A stretch of 64,000 bases of DNA from assembly GCF_000013985.1 (NCBI RefSeq), contig NC_008048.1, positions 1,488,001-1,552,000 on the forward strand, written 5' to 3'. The position numbers and the translations under genes are program-made. Positions within the stretch are counted from its first letter, which is position 1. Each line of letters starts with the position of its first letter. Positions 8,413 to 17,446 of the stretch are shown here, one piece after another. The notes under the pieces were generated by a model, which did not search any database, was not told where the DNA came from, and saw nothing but the letters and a program-made list of their open reading frames with translations. The stretch comes from Sphingopyxis alaskensis RB2256. GTDB taxonomy: Bacteria; Pseudomonadota; Alphaproteobacteria; Sphingomonadales; Sphingomonadaceae.

Positions 8413-11400
8413 ATGACTCCCCGCTTTTTCATCGACCGGCCCATTTTTTCCTGGGTCATCGCCATCGGCATCCTGCTCGCCGGGATCATCGCGCTGCGTG
8501 GGCTGCCCGTCGAGCAATATCCGTCGGTGGCGCCGCCGTCACTGACCATCGGCGTCACCTATCCGGGCGCAGATGCGAGGACGCTGGAGCAGAATGTCAC
8601 GCAGGTTATCGAGCAGGAACTGAACGGGGTCGAGGGCTTCCTCTACATGGCCTCGACCAGCGAATCCAACGGCACCGCATCGATCACGCTGACCTTTGAG
8701 GCGGGGACCGACATCGACAATGCGCAGATGGAGGTACAGAACCGTCTGCGCCGCGTCGAACAGCGGCTGCCCGAAGATGTGCGGCGCCAGGGCATTTCGG
8801 TGACCGAGGCCAATTCGGGCTTCCTCCTGATCGTCGCGATCACGTCGAAGAGCGGCAACACGGACCCGATGGAGGTCAACAATTTCGCCAACACGCGCGT
8901 GCTCGACGAACTGCGCCGCGTGAATGGCGTCGGCAATGTCCAGGCCTTTGCCCCCGAATATGCGATGCGCGTCTGGCTCGATCCGCAGAAGCTTGCCTCC
9001 TATGGCCTCTCGGCTGCCGAAGCGCTCGCGGCGGTGCAGGAGCAGAATAGCCAGACGCCGGGCGGCCAATTGGGCGACCAGCCGATCGCGAAGGGGGCGC
9101 AGATCAACGCCGTCATCACGACGCAGGGCCGCTTCACCAAGCCCGAACAGTTCGAAAGCATCATCCTGCGCGCCAACCCCGACGGGTCGGCGGTGACGCT
9201 GGCCGACGTCGGCCGCGTCGAGCTTGGCGCGGCAAGCTATCTGTTCTCGTCCGAACTCAATGGCAAGCCAATGGCGGGCCTCGCGGTCCAGCTGACCCCC
9301 GGCGCCAATGCGCTGTCGACCGCCGAGGGCGTGCGCGCGCAGATGGCGGAGCTGGAAAAAGGCTTTCCGCCCGACATCAGCTGGTCGATCCCCTATGACA
9401 CGACGCCCTTCGTCGAGCTGTCGATCGAGGAAGTGGTCAAGACGCTGGTCGAGGCGATGATCCTCGTCTTCCTCGTCATGTTCCTGTTCCTGCAGAACTG
9501 GCGCGCGACGGTGATCCCGACGATCGTCGTGCCGATCGCACTCGCAGGGGCGTGCCTTGGCCTGTGGATGTTCGGATTCTCGATCAACGTGTTGACGCTT
9601 TTCGGCATGGTGCTGGCGATCGGCATTCTCGTCGACGATGCGATCGTCGTGATCGAAAATGTCGAGCGCATCATGAATGAAGAGCATCTGCCGCCCTATG
9701 AAGCGACGGTGAAGGCGATGGGGCAGATCACCAGCGCGATCATCGGCATCACGCTGGTGCTGATCGCGGTGTTCATCCCGATGGCGTTCTTCCCCGGCTC
9801 GACGGGCGGCATCTATCGCCAATTCTCGATGACGCTCGCGATCTCGATCGCCTTCTCGGCGCTGCTCGCTCTCACGCTCACGCCGGCGCTCTGCGCGACC
9901 TTGCTGAAGCCGCACGACCAGACCAGGCGCACCGGGCCGGTCGGCGTCTTCTTCGATCGCTTCTTCGACCGCTTCAACGGCTGGTTCGGGCGCACGACCG
10001 ATCGCTATCAGGGCGGCGTGGGCAAGATGCTCGCCGCGCCGCTGCGCTGGCTGGGCGTATTTGTGGCGATGGTCGCGATAACCGCGCTGCTCTTTACCCG
10101 CCTCCCCGGATCCTTCCTGCCGCAGGAGGATCAGGGCTATCTGATCACGGTCATTCAGGCCCCGCCGGGCGCGACGACGCAGCGCACCAACGAAGCGACG
10201 AAGCAGGTCAAGGCCTTCTTCGCCGAACAGCCGCAGGTCGCGAACATCGTGCTCGTCAACGGCTTCAGCTTTTTCGGCCAGGGTCAGGCGAACGCGATCA
10301 TGTTCACGCCGCTGAAACCCTGGGACGAACGCACCGGCGAAGGCGACAGCGCCGACGCGATCGCCGGCAGGGCGATGGGCACGCTGATGGGCATCAAGGA
10401 AGCCTTTGCCTTTTCGCTGAGCCCGCCGTCGATCCCCGAACTCGGCACGTCGAGCGGCTTTACGTTCAAATTGCAGGATCGCGGCGCAAACGGGCGCGAG
10501 GCGCTGGTCGCGGCACGCAACCAGATGCTCGGCGGCGCGATGCAGAGCAAGCTGCTCGCCAATGTCCGCCCCGAAGGGCAGGAAGACGCGCCGGTGCTCA
10601 AGCTCGACATCGACCGCATCCAGGCGCGCGCGCTCGGCCTGTCGATCGGCGAGGTCAATGCAACGCTCGCGATCAGTTTCGGTAGCGCCTATGCCAATGA
10701 CTTCACGCGCGAGGGCCGCGTGCTGCGCGTGCTGCTCCAGGCCGACGCGGCGAACCGCATGACGCCGCAGGATGTGCTCGACCTGCGCGTGCGCAGCGCG
10801 ACGGGCGACATGGTGCCCTTTGGATCGTTCAGCAAGGCCGAATGGTCGGCCGAACCGCCGCAGCTTCAACGCTATAACGGCTATCCGGCAATGACGATTT
10901 CGGGGGAGCCCGCGCCCGGCCAGTCGACCGGCGAGGCGATGGCGGAAATGGAGCGGCTGGCGGAGCAATTGCCGCCGGGATTCGCCTATGAATGGACCGG
11001 CATTTCCTATGAAGAGAAGCAGTCGGCCGGTCAGATCGGCATGTTGCTGGGTCTGTCACTCGTCGTCGTCTTCCTGCTGCTCGCCGCGCTCTATGAAAGC
11101 TGGTCGGTGCCGGTGGCGGTGCTGCTCGTCGTTCCGCTCGGCGTGCTCGGCGCGGTGCTCTTTTCGATGTTCCGCGGGCTGTCGGCCGACATTTATTTCA
11201 ACGTCGGCCTGATCACGATCATCGGGCTTGCCGCCAAGAATGCGATCCTGATCGTCGAGTTCGCGATCGAGCAGGAGGCCGAGGGCAAATCGACGCTCGA
11301 CGCGGTGATGGAAGCGGTGAAGCTGCGCCTGCGGCCGATCATCATGACCAGTCTGGCGTTCATCCTTGGCATGGTGCCGCTCGTTATCGCAACGGGCGCG

Positions 11401-11577
11401 GGCGCCGCCAGCCGCATCGCGGTTGGATCGGGCGTGATGGGCGGGATGATCGCCGCGACCTTGCTCGGCATCTTCTTCATCCCGCTGTTCTACCTGTCGG
11501 TGCGCAAATGGCTGAGCCGCAAACGCCCCCCCGCCCCCACCGAGAAAGGCCACCATGAGGAGCCCGGTCATGCGTAA
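8413..11577 (+). CDS. RND multidrug efflux transporter (HAE1 family, AcrB-like)
   Basis: A 1054-aa proton-driven drug exporter of the AcrB/MexB family. The start, MTPRFFIDRPIFSWVIAIGI, and GLPVEQYPSVAPPSLTIGVTYPGA are signature sequences of HAE1 pumps. The transmembrane proton-relay region LTLFGMVLAIGILVDDAIVV with the DD pair is present, as is the matching second half (NVGLITIIGLAAKNAILIVEFA). Length is standard. It lies in a tight operon: adaptor six bases upstream, outer-membrane factor overlapping by eight bases downstream. Substrates cannot be deduced; typical ones are lipophilic drugs, detergents and plant compounds. Confidence 0.96.
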   Translation: MTPRFFIDRPIFSWVIAIGILLAGIIALRGLPVEQYPSVAPPSLTIGVTYPGADARTLEQNVTQVIEQELNGVEGFLYMASTSESNGTASITLTFEAGTDIDNAQMEVQNRLRRVEQRLPEDVRRQGISVTEANSGFLLIVAITSKSGNTDPMEVNNFANTRVLDELRRVNGVGNVQAFAPEYAMRVWLDPQKLASYGLSAAEALAAVQEQNSQTPGGQLGDQPIAKGAQINAVITTQGRFTKPEQFESIILRANPDGSAVTLADVGRVELGAASYLFSSELNGKPMAGLAVQLTPGANALSTAEGVRAQMAELEKGFPPDISWSIPYDTTPFVELSIEEVVKTLVEAMILVFLVMFLFLQNWRATVIPTIVVPIALAGACLGLWMFGFSINVLTLFGMVLAIGILVDDAIVVIENVERIMNEEHLPPYEATVKAMGQITSAIIGITLVLIAVFIPMAFFPGSTGGIYRQFSMTLAISIAFSALLALTLTPALCATLLKPHDQTRRTGPVGVFFDRFFDRFNGWFGRTTDRYQGGVGKMLAAPLRWLGVFVAMVAITALLFTRLPGSFLPQEDQGYLITVIQAPPGATTQRTNEATKQVKAFFAEQPQVANIVLVNGFSFFGQGQANAIMFTPLKPWDERTGEGDSADAIAGRAMGTLMGIKEAFAFSLSPPSIPELGTSSGFTFKLQDRGANGREALVAARNQMLGGAMQSKLLANVRPEGQEDAPVLKLDIDRIQARALGLSIGEVNATLAISFGSAYANDFTREGRVLRVLLQADAANRMTPQDVLDLRVRSATGDMVPFGSFSKAEWSAEPPQLQRYNGYPAMTISGEPAPGQSTGEAMAEMERLAEQLPPGFAYEWTGISYEEKQSAGQIGMLLGLSLVVVFLLLAALYESWSVPVAVLLVVPLGVLGAVLFSMFRGLSADIYFNVGLITIIGLAAKNAILIVEFAIEQEAEGKSTLDAVMEAVKLRLRPIIMTSLAFILGMVPLVIATGAGAASRIAVGSGVMGGMIAATLLGIFFIPLFYLSVRKWLSRKRPPAPTEKGHHEEPGHA

Positions 11578-12985
11578 GGCGATCCTGCTTCTCATCGCAA
11601 CGACGCTCGCCGGATGCGTCGACATGGCGCCTCCGCACGAGCGGCCACCGCTGGCGACCGCCGCCGACTATCCCGCCGAGTTCGCGGGCGGCGCGACGCC
11701 GGGGCAGCGCGCGACCGACATCGCGTGGCGCGACTTCTTCGCCGACCCGCGGCTCGAAATGCTGATCGCGCAGGCGATCGCGCATAATCGCGACCTTGCC
11801 GTCGCCGTGGCGCAGATCGAGGAGGCGCGCGGCCTCTATCGCATCCAGGCGGCCGACCGCCTGCCGACGGTCGGCGCCAGCGCCGATGCAGCGCGGACGC
11901 GCGGCCCGTCGGTGACGGGCGTAGGCACCGACACGACGAGCCGCTATTCGGTCGGCGTTGGCGTCACCTCGTTCGAGCTCGATTTCTGGGGGCGGGTCAG
12001 GAATCTCTCCGAAGCGGCGCGCAGCCAATATCTTGCGACCGAGGCGGCCGAGCGCACTTTTCGCCTCGCGCTTGTGCGCGATGTCGCCTCGACCTATTTC
12101 GCTTCGCGCGGCGCCGAGGAGCAGATCCAGCTTGCCGAAGCGACGGTGGCGAGCCGCAAGGAGGGACTGCGCATCGCCCGGCGCCGCCTCGATGCCGGGG
12201 TCACATCGGCCCTCGACTATCGCCAGTCGGAAACGCTGCTGACGCAAGCCGAAACGCAGCTCGCGAGCCTGAAGCTCGGCAAGGCGCAGGCCGACAATTT
12301 CCTCGCCGTGCTCACTGGCGGCCCGGTTAGCGAGCCTCTGCTCGCGCCGCTTCCGCTCGTCGCGCAGGCGGGGGCACCCGCGCTGACCGCGGGGCTGCCG
12401 TCCGACCTGCTCGTCGCGCGCCCCGACATTGTCGCGACCGAGGAACGGCTGCGCGCCGCGCGCGCCAATGTCGGCGCGGCGCGTGCCGCCTTTTTCCCGT
12501 CGATCTCGCTCACCGGCAGTTTCGGTTTCGCCTCAGGCGCGCTCGACGACCTGTTCGGCGACGATGGCATGACATGGACTTTCGGCCCGTCGATCAGCCT
12601 GCCGATCTTCGACTTCGGTCGGCGGCAAGGCAATCTGACGGTCGCCGAGGCGCGCGAGGACATCGCCGTCGCGGCCTATGAACGCACCGTGCAGGGCGCG
12701 TTCCGCGAGGTCGCCGACGCGCTCGCCGGGCGGCGTTATCTGGCCGAACAGGTCGAAGCGCAGGAGCGCGGCACGCTGGCGACGCGGCAGATCGCCGACC
12801 TGGCGCGCAAGCGCTATCGCGAGGGGGTGTCGACCTATCTCGAAGTGCTCGACGCCGAACGCAACCTGTTTGCCGCCGAACAGACGCTGATCGAACTGCG
12901 CCGTGCGCAGGTCGACAATCTGGTGACGCTTTATGTCGCGCTGGGTGGCGGGCTGGTCGAACGTGCGGGAAGCGCGGCGCGATGA
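11570..12985 (+). CDS. Outer-membrane factor of RND efflux (NodT/OprM family lipoprotein)
   Basis: A TolC/OprM-type channel lipoprotein (471 aa). The signal MRKAILLLIATTLAGC ends in a lipobox. The paired repeats typical of the family are visible: DPRLEMLIAQAIAHNRDLAVAVAQIEEARG in the first half and RQIADLARKRYREGVSTYLE in the second. I prefer ATG 11570 over ATG 11555 because GAGGAG lies seven bases before it and the n-region becomes properly basic. The gene overlaps the end of the pump gene by eight bases and overlaps the following DNA-repair gene by four (ATGA), so the four genes form one transcription unit. Confidence 0.92.
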   Translation: MRKAILLLIATTLAGCVDMAPPHERPPLATAADYPAEFAGGATPGQRATDIAWRDFFADPRLEMLIAQAIAHNRDLAVAVAQIEEARGLYRIQAADRLPTVGASADAARTRGPSVTGVGTDTTSRYSVGVGVTSFELDFWGRVRNLSEAARSQYLATEAAERTFRLALVRDVASTYFASRGAEEQIQLAEATVASRKEGLRIARRRLDAGVTSALDYRQSETLLTQAETQLASLKLGKAQADNFLAVLTGGPVSEPLLAPLPLVAQAGAPALTAGLPSDLLVARPDIVATEERLRAARANVGAARAAFFPSISLTGSFGFASGALDDLFGDDGMTWTFGPSISLPIFDFGRRQGNLTVAEAREDIAVAAYERTVQGAFREVADALAGRRYLAEQVEAQERGTLATRQIADLARKRYREGVSTYLEVLDAERNLFAAEQTLIELRRAQVDNLVTLYVALGGGLVERAGSAAR

Positions 12986-14088
12986 GCGGCGAAACGCTGC
13001 TGCTAAAAAATCTGCTGGGGCCGCAGGCCGTTGCGACGATCGCCGACGCCGGGACTGCCGCGACGCCGCATTTCGACCGCCCGACGTTCGTGCGCGCCGC
13101 GTCGGAGGGCCTCGATGCGCTGTCGATCATGGAACGCGTGCGCCATATCGCCGATGCGCTGCACGGCGCGCTGCCAGGCGATTATGGCGCGACGCTCGAT
13201 GCGCTGCGCGCAATGGCACCGCGACTGACGCACGGCTTTCAGGCGATCGCGATCACCGAAGTGGTGGCACGCCACGGCCTCGACGATTTCGATCGCTCAA
13301 TGGCTGCGCTTGCCGATCTGACGCGCTTTGGTTCGGCCGAGTTTGCGATCCGTCCGTTCCTGACCGCCGATCCCGACCGCGCGCTGGCTACGATGGGGCG
13401 CTGGACGACGAGCGACGACGAGCATGTGCGCCGCCTTGCGAGCGAGGGCGCGCGGCCGCGGCTGCCGTGGGCGGCGCGTGTCCCCGCGCTGAAGGTCGAT
13501 CCGACGCGCGCCGCGCCGATCCTCGAGGCGCTGAAGGCCGACCCTGCCCCCTATGTCCGCAAATCGGTCGCGAACCATCTCAACGATATTGCCAAGGACC
13601 GGCCGGGCTGGCTGGTCGAGCGCCTCGCGCACTGGTCGCAGGACGACGAACGCACCGCATGGATCGTCCGCCACGCGCTGCGCACATTGATCAAGAAGGG
13701 CGACCCCGCCGCGCTCGCGCTGATCGGCGTCGGCCATGGCGCCGCAGTGACACTGCGCCGCTTTGCTGTCGAACCGGCCAGCGTCCGCCTTGGCGACCGG
13801 ATCGCCATCACCGTTGCGTTGGCGTCGGAGTCACCCGACGATCAGCCGTTGGTGGTCGACTACCGCATCCATTATGCCCGCCCCGGCGGCAAGAGTGCGC
13901 CGAAGGTGTTCAAGCTCAAGAGCTTCACGCTCGCGGGGCACGATACCGCCGCGCTGTCGATTTCACAGACGATCCGCGATTTCACGACCCGCCGCCATCA
14001 TCCAGGGCGGCACCGGGTCGAACTGATGGTCAATGGCCAGGCGATGGCGGAGGCCGCCTTCGACATCGTTGCCGACGATGGCGCCTAG
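12982..14088 (+). CDS. AlkC-type DNA alkylation repair glycosylase with C-terminal Ig-like domain
   Basis: A HEAT-like repeat DNA glycosylase of the AlkC/AlkD superfamily (368 aa), expected to remove positively charged alkylated bases such as 3-methyladenine. Helical repeats run over about residues 1-250, including SDDEHVRRLASEGARPRLPW and DPAPYVRKSVANHLNDIAKD, both typical of the AlkC group. The last ~110 residues (from RRFAVEPASVRLGDRIAITV) look like an immunoglobulin-like beta domain, known in some AlkC proteins. The start overlaps the outer-membrane factor stop by four bases, so it is translationally coupled to an efflux operon. Its TAG stop codon lies inside the CTAG end of the mobile element that follows. 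Confidence 0.85.
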   Translation: MSGETLLLKNLLGPQAVATIADAGTAATPHFDRPTFVRAASEGLDALSIMERVRHIADALHGALPGDYGATLDALRAMAPRLTHGFQAIAITEVVARHGLDDFDRSMAALADLTRFGSAEFAIRPFLTADPDRALATMGRWTTSDDEHVRRLASEGARPRLPWAARVPALKVDPTRAAPILEALKADPAPYVRKSVANHLNDIAKDRPGWLVERLAHWSQDDERTAWIVRHALRTLIKKGDPAALALIGVGHGAAVTLRRFAVEPASVRLGDRIAITVALASESPDDQPLVVDYRIHYARPGGKSAPKVFKLKSFTLAGHDTAALSISQTIRDFTTRRHHPGRHRVELMVNGQAMAEAAFDIVADDGA

Positions 14089-14357
14089 AGCGCGATGACC
14101 TGATATTGACCCACCGTGACGGAGGCGATTTTGGCCGAGTGCGAGGCGCGAGGAGCGGCGCGATGCGGGACATCGCGCCCGACGAGCAACGTGGCAATCG
14201 GCAAAAATCGACCCGCCCCGGAGGGGTTGCCCCCTGAAGCCCGCCGGACAGCGGCGCGTCTCTGGTCCGGGCAACCAGCCCGTCCTGCGAGACGCTTCTT
14301 GCCGACGAACTTCAGGGGGCAATCACGGTGGGTCAATATCAGGTCATCGCGCTCTAG
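14085..14357. mobile_element. MITE-like element with perfect 35-bp terminal inverted repeats
   Basis: Positions 14085-14119 and 14323-14357 are exact reverse complements (35 of 35). The ends read CTAGAGCGCGATGACC inward, and both outer ends are CTAG, compatible with a 4-bp target duplication (or a TA duplication within it). A second exact inverted repeat, TTGCCCCCTGAAG (14227-14239) and its complement (14310-14322), abuts the right end, and smaller hairpins fill the interior. No transposase is encoded; an 83-codon open frame on the minus strand (14336 to 14085) spans the element but is built largely from the repeats. The element sits exactly on the stop codons of the convergent AlkC-like and penicillin-binding-protein genes. 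The transposase family that moves it is unknown. Confidence 0.85.
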
Positions 14358-16420
14358 GGCGGCGGCGCGCCTGCATCGGGCCGGGTCGGTTCGGGCGGGC
14401 GCTGCTCGATCGGCAGGCGAAGGTCGATCCGGCTGCCATTGATTTCGGTCGAGATTACCGCGTCGCCACCTTCAATGCCCACGCGTGTCCGGTCGCCGAC
14501 GGGGATGTCGCCGATATCGGGAATGGTCGGTGTATCCTGCGGCTCGACGGGGCCGGTCGGATCGACGGGGCGCGGTCGCGGCGCAGCCTTTTGCCCCGAT
14601 GCCTGCCTCATGAAGTCGCGCCACATGCGCGCGGGCAGGCCGCCGCCCGAAATGCCCCGAAGCGGGCTGTTGTCGTCATTGCCGATCCACACGCCGACGA
14701 CGAGACCATTGGCATAGCCGACGAACAGCGCGTCGCGATTATCCTGGCTGGTGCCCGTCTTGCCGAAATTGGGCTGCGGCAGCCGCGCGGCGCGCCCGGT
14801 ACCGCGATTGACGGCGGCGCGCAGCATCTTTTCCATATCGCGATGCACGCGCGAGCTGAACCGCGACGGGCCCCATACGAGATTTTCGAGCCAGCCCTTT
14901 TCCTCCTCGCTGAACGCATGGGGCTTCACCGGATAGCGGTTCGCCGCGACCGCGGCATAGGCCGCCGTCAGTTCAAGGAGGGTCATGCTGGACGTGCCGA
15001 GCGCCAGGCTGGGATCCCCCTCCGCGAGCGGCGCGGTAACGCCCAGGTCGCGCGCCATGTCGATCACCTTGTCGCCGCCGACTTCGGCGAACAGGCGCAC
15101 CGCCGCGACATTGCTCGACGACGCAAAGGCGTCCTCCAGGCTGATCCGCGGCGAATAGGCGCCGCCCGCGTTCCTGGGGCGATAGGCGCCGGTTTCGATC
15201 GGGCCGTTGTCGATCTTGTCATCGGGCTCCCACCCGGCGCGCAGCGCGGCGAGATAGACGAACAGCTTGAAGGTCGATCCCGGCTGACGCCGCGCCTGCG
15301 TCGCGCGGTTGAAGGGCGAGGCGGCATAATCCTTGCCGCCGATCATCGCGACGACCTCGCCATTCGGGCGCATCGCGACGAGCGCGACCTGCGCCTTGCC
15401 AAGCCCCGCGCGGCTGGTGACGCGCCGCGCGATCGACTGGAGCCGCGCGTCGAGCGTCGTCGCGATCGTCTGGCGCGAATAGCCGACGTCGCTCAATTTG
15501 CGCGCCTCGGGCAGCGCCCAGTCGGCGAAATAGGTGCCCGTGGGCAAGGTGTTGCGCGTGCGCACATCGATGCGCGGGGTGCGGATCGCGCGCGCCTGTC
15601 GCTCGGTCAGTCGGCCTGTCGCGACCATCGCCTTCAACACCAGCTTCATCCGCTTTTCGGCGAGGTCGGGATTGCGCGTCGGCGCAAGACGCGACGGCGC
15701 CTGTACCAGCCCCGCGAGCATCGCCGCCTGCGCCGGGGTCAGGTTTTCGGGCTGGCGATAGAAATAATGCAGCGACGCAGCGCGCAGCCCATAGGTATTG
15801 TCGCCGAAATAGGCGTTCGACAGATAGCGTTCGAGTATCTCGTCCTTCGTCAGCCATGCCTCCAGCCAGAAAGCGATCAGCGCCTCGCGCGCCTTGCGCC
15901 CCAGCGTGCGCTTCGGCGTCAGAAAGGTGAACTTCGCAAGCTGCTGGGTGATCGTGCTGCCGCCCTGCGTCGGGCCGCCCGTGATGTTGCTCCACACCGC
16001 GCGCGCGATGCTGCGCGGGTCGATACCCCAGTGCGAATAGAAACGCCGGTCCTCGATCGCCAGAAAGGCGCCCGTGACATGAGCCGGCAGGTCGCGCGTC
16101 TTGACCGGCCGGTCGACGATCGCCCCCGACCGCGCGATCGGCGTTCCGTCGGATGCGAGCAGGGTAATCTGCGGCGGCGCGATCGGTTCGAGCGATTTCG
16201 ACAGCGGCGCGGTGAGCGCGAGCCAGCCGACGAGCAGGATGAAAATCACGCACAGAACCGCAAAGCCGCGCGCGACGCGGCGCACCCATTTGCGCCGCCG
16301 CGATTCAGGAAGCGGCGACGACGGCGGCAGCGACCGGGACGGCGGAACGTCGGCGAACGGCCCGCCCGGCGTCATCGCAAGGGTGGGATCGGAGCCTTCG
16401 GGTTTGCGGAACCAGGTCAT
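14354..16420 (-). CDS. Class A penicillin-binding protein (bifunctional transglycosylase/transpeptidase)
   Basis: A membrane-anchored peptidoglycan synthase of the PBP1A group (688 aa). An N-terminal membrane helix follows a basic cytoplasmic stretch. The glycosyltransferase 51 domain shows EDRRFYSHWGID, GGSTITQQLAKF and RYLSNAYFG. The transpeptidase domain shows the serine motif GSTFKLF, the SSN motif and KTGTSQ. The Pro-rich tail is probably unstructured. The start is uncertain: ATG 16420 (MTWFRKPEG) is used, but no strong ribosome-binding site precedes it. The stop codon TAG lies within the right-hand CTAG of the mobile element. It is shorter than E. coli PBP1A and may be closest to the minimal alphaproteobacterial forms. 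Confidence 0.92.
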   Translation of the reverse strand: MTWFRKPEGSDPTLAMTPGGPFADVPPSRSLPPSSPLPESRRRKWVRRVARGFAVLCVIFILLVGWLALTAPLSKSLEPIAPPQITLLASDGTPIARSGAIVDRPVKTRDLPAHVTGAFLAIEDRRFYSHWGIDPRSIARAVWSNITGGPTQGGSTITQQLAKFTFLTPKRTLGRKAREALIAFWLEAWLTKDEILERYLSNAYFGDNTYGLRAASLHYFYRQPENLTPAQAAMLAGLVQAPSRLAPTRNPDLAEKRMKLVLKAMVATGRLTERQARAIRTPRIDVRTRNTLPTGTYFADWALPEARKLSDVGYSRQTIATTLDARLQSIARRVTSRAGLGKAQVALVAMRPNGEVVAMIGGKDYAASPFNRATQARRQPGSTFKLFVYLAALRAGWEPDDKIDNGPIETGAYRPRNAGGAYSPRISLEDAFASSSNVAAVRLFAEVGGDKVIDMARDLGVTAPLAEGDPSLALGTSSMTLLELTAAYAAVAANRYPVKPHAFSEEEKGWLENLVWGPSRFSSRVHRDMEKMLRAAVNRGTGRAARLPQPNFGKTGTSQDNRDALFVGYANGLVVGVWIGNDDNSPLRGISGGGLPARMWRDFMRQASGQKAAPRPRPVDPTGPVEPQDTPTIPDIGDIPVGDRTRVGIEGGDAVISTEINGSRIDLRLPIEQRPPEPTRPDAGAPPP

Positions 16421-16477
16421 GCTTGAGGCCGTATTACAACCCCAACACAGCATAGGCAAATGGCTTGTCGGCGCGCG

Positions 16478-17446
16478 TCAGCTGCCCGCGCTTCGCAGCG
16501 TATCGCGCGCGACACGCTGTAACGCCGTGGCCTGAGCGTTGGAAAGGCCCAGTTCGTCCGCACCCTTCTCATCCGGTCCCAGCGCCGTCGGATCGACGCC
16601 GGTAACCGCGCCGAAGGTCACCAGCGCCGAAAGATAATAGCCCGCGACGCTGGCGTGATAATGGTCATAGGCCCACAGATCGAGCTGGCCATAGCCGATG
16701 CCGTCATAGGGATTGGCATCGGCGATCCCCTCTGTCATCGCGCGGTTCCACGCCTGCCCCACCGGCAGGATGCCGGTGACCGCGGGATTGGCGGCGCGCA
16801 CCTTGTCGGCCGCGGCGCGCAGATCCTCCGCCATCGCGGTCACTGGCCGACCATACCAATGCCCCGTGGGCTTGTAGGTCTGGTCGGCGCGCGTCCAGCT
16901 CGCCATCAGGCGGATGTCGACCGCGGGATTACGCGCCTTGAACAGCCTGGCAAGCCGGTCGACGTCGCGCATGTAGTTGCCGGGATCACCGGGCCGGTCG
17001 CGGTCGAGCGTGCTGAACTCCTGCAGCACGACAACGTCCCACGCGCGGTCGAACCGCTGGCGCCGCTCGTCATAATGAAAGCCCAGCGACTTGCCGCCCT
17101 GCGTTTCGAGGCTGACATGATAGTCCAGCCCCGCCTGCTCGGTGAACAGCTTGAACAGCGCCGGTACGCCGCCATAGCCGGCGTTATTGAGGTCGGTGAC
17201 TGATCCCGCACGCCAGTTGCGCGCCGCCGAATGCGCGCCCTGCGTAAAGCTGTTGCCGATGAACAGGATCGTTCGCGGCGCAGCCCTGGGGTCGGTCTGC
17301 CCCGCGGCGGCGTCACCATGCGGGACGGTGCTGGCGACCGCGTGGCCGGGCGCGCACCCTGCCAGCGCGAGCAGCACCGCGCCCCACATGGCCTTCAGGG
17401 GCCCAGTGGATCGAAGCCCCGAAGCCGTATGTACCTTATATCGCAT
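16478..17446 (-). CDS. Exported SGNH/GDSL-like hydrolase (DUF4886-like)
   Basis: A predicted exported esterase-like protein (322 aa). The N-terminus has a hydrophobic signal ending in LALAGC, so it may be a lipoprotein. SGNH-type motifs are visible: the GNSFTQG block with the candidate nucleophile Ser, VVLQEFS, and a late YDHYHAS block that could provide Asp and His. The ATG at 17446 overlaps the TGA of the upstream TonB receptor by one base (TGATG), so translation is probably coupled. The substrate is unknown. Its place behind a TonB receptor and a dicarboxylate symporter suggests it releases a small acid from an ester in the periplasm (inference). Confidence 0.72.
   Translation of the reverse strand: MRYKVHTASGLRSTGPLKAMWGAVLLALAGCAPGHAVASTVPHGDAAAGQTDPRAAPRTILFIGNSFTQGAHSAARNWRAGSVTDLNNAGYGGVPALFKLFTEQAGLDYHVSLETQGGKSLGFHYDERRQRFDRAWDVVVLQEFSTLDRDRPGDPGNYMRDVDRLARLFKARNPAVDIRLMASWTRADQTYKPTGHWYGRPVTAMAEDLRAAADKVRAANPAVTGILPVGQAWNRAMTEGIADANPYDGIGYGQLDLWAYDHYHASVAGYYLSALVTFGAVTGVDPTALGPDEKGADELGLSNAQATALQRVARDTLRSAGS

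Noticed and set aside
14085..14336. 83-codon minus-strand frame spanning the mobile element as a gene
   Set aside because: Its sequence is made of the terminal and internal repeats, and its stop is the CTAG of the element end; it is better explained by the element's structure.
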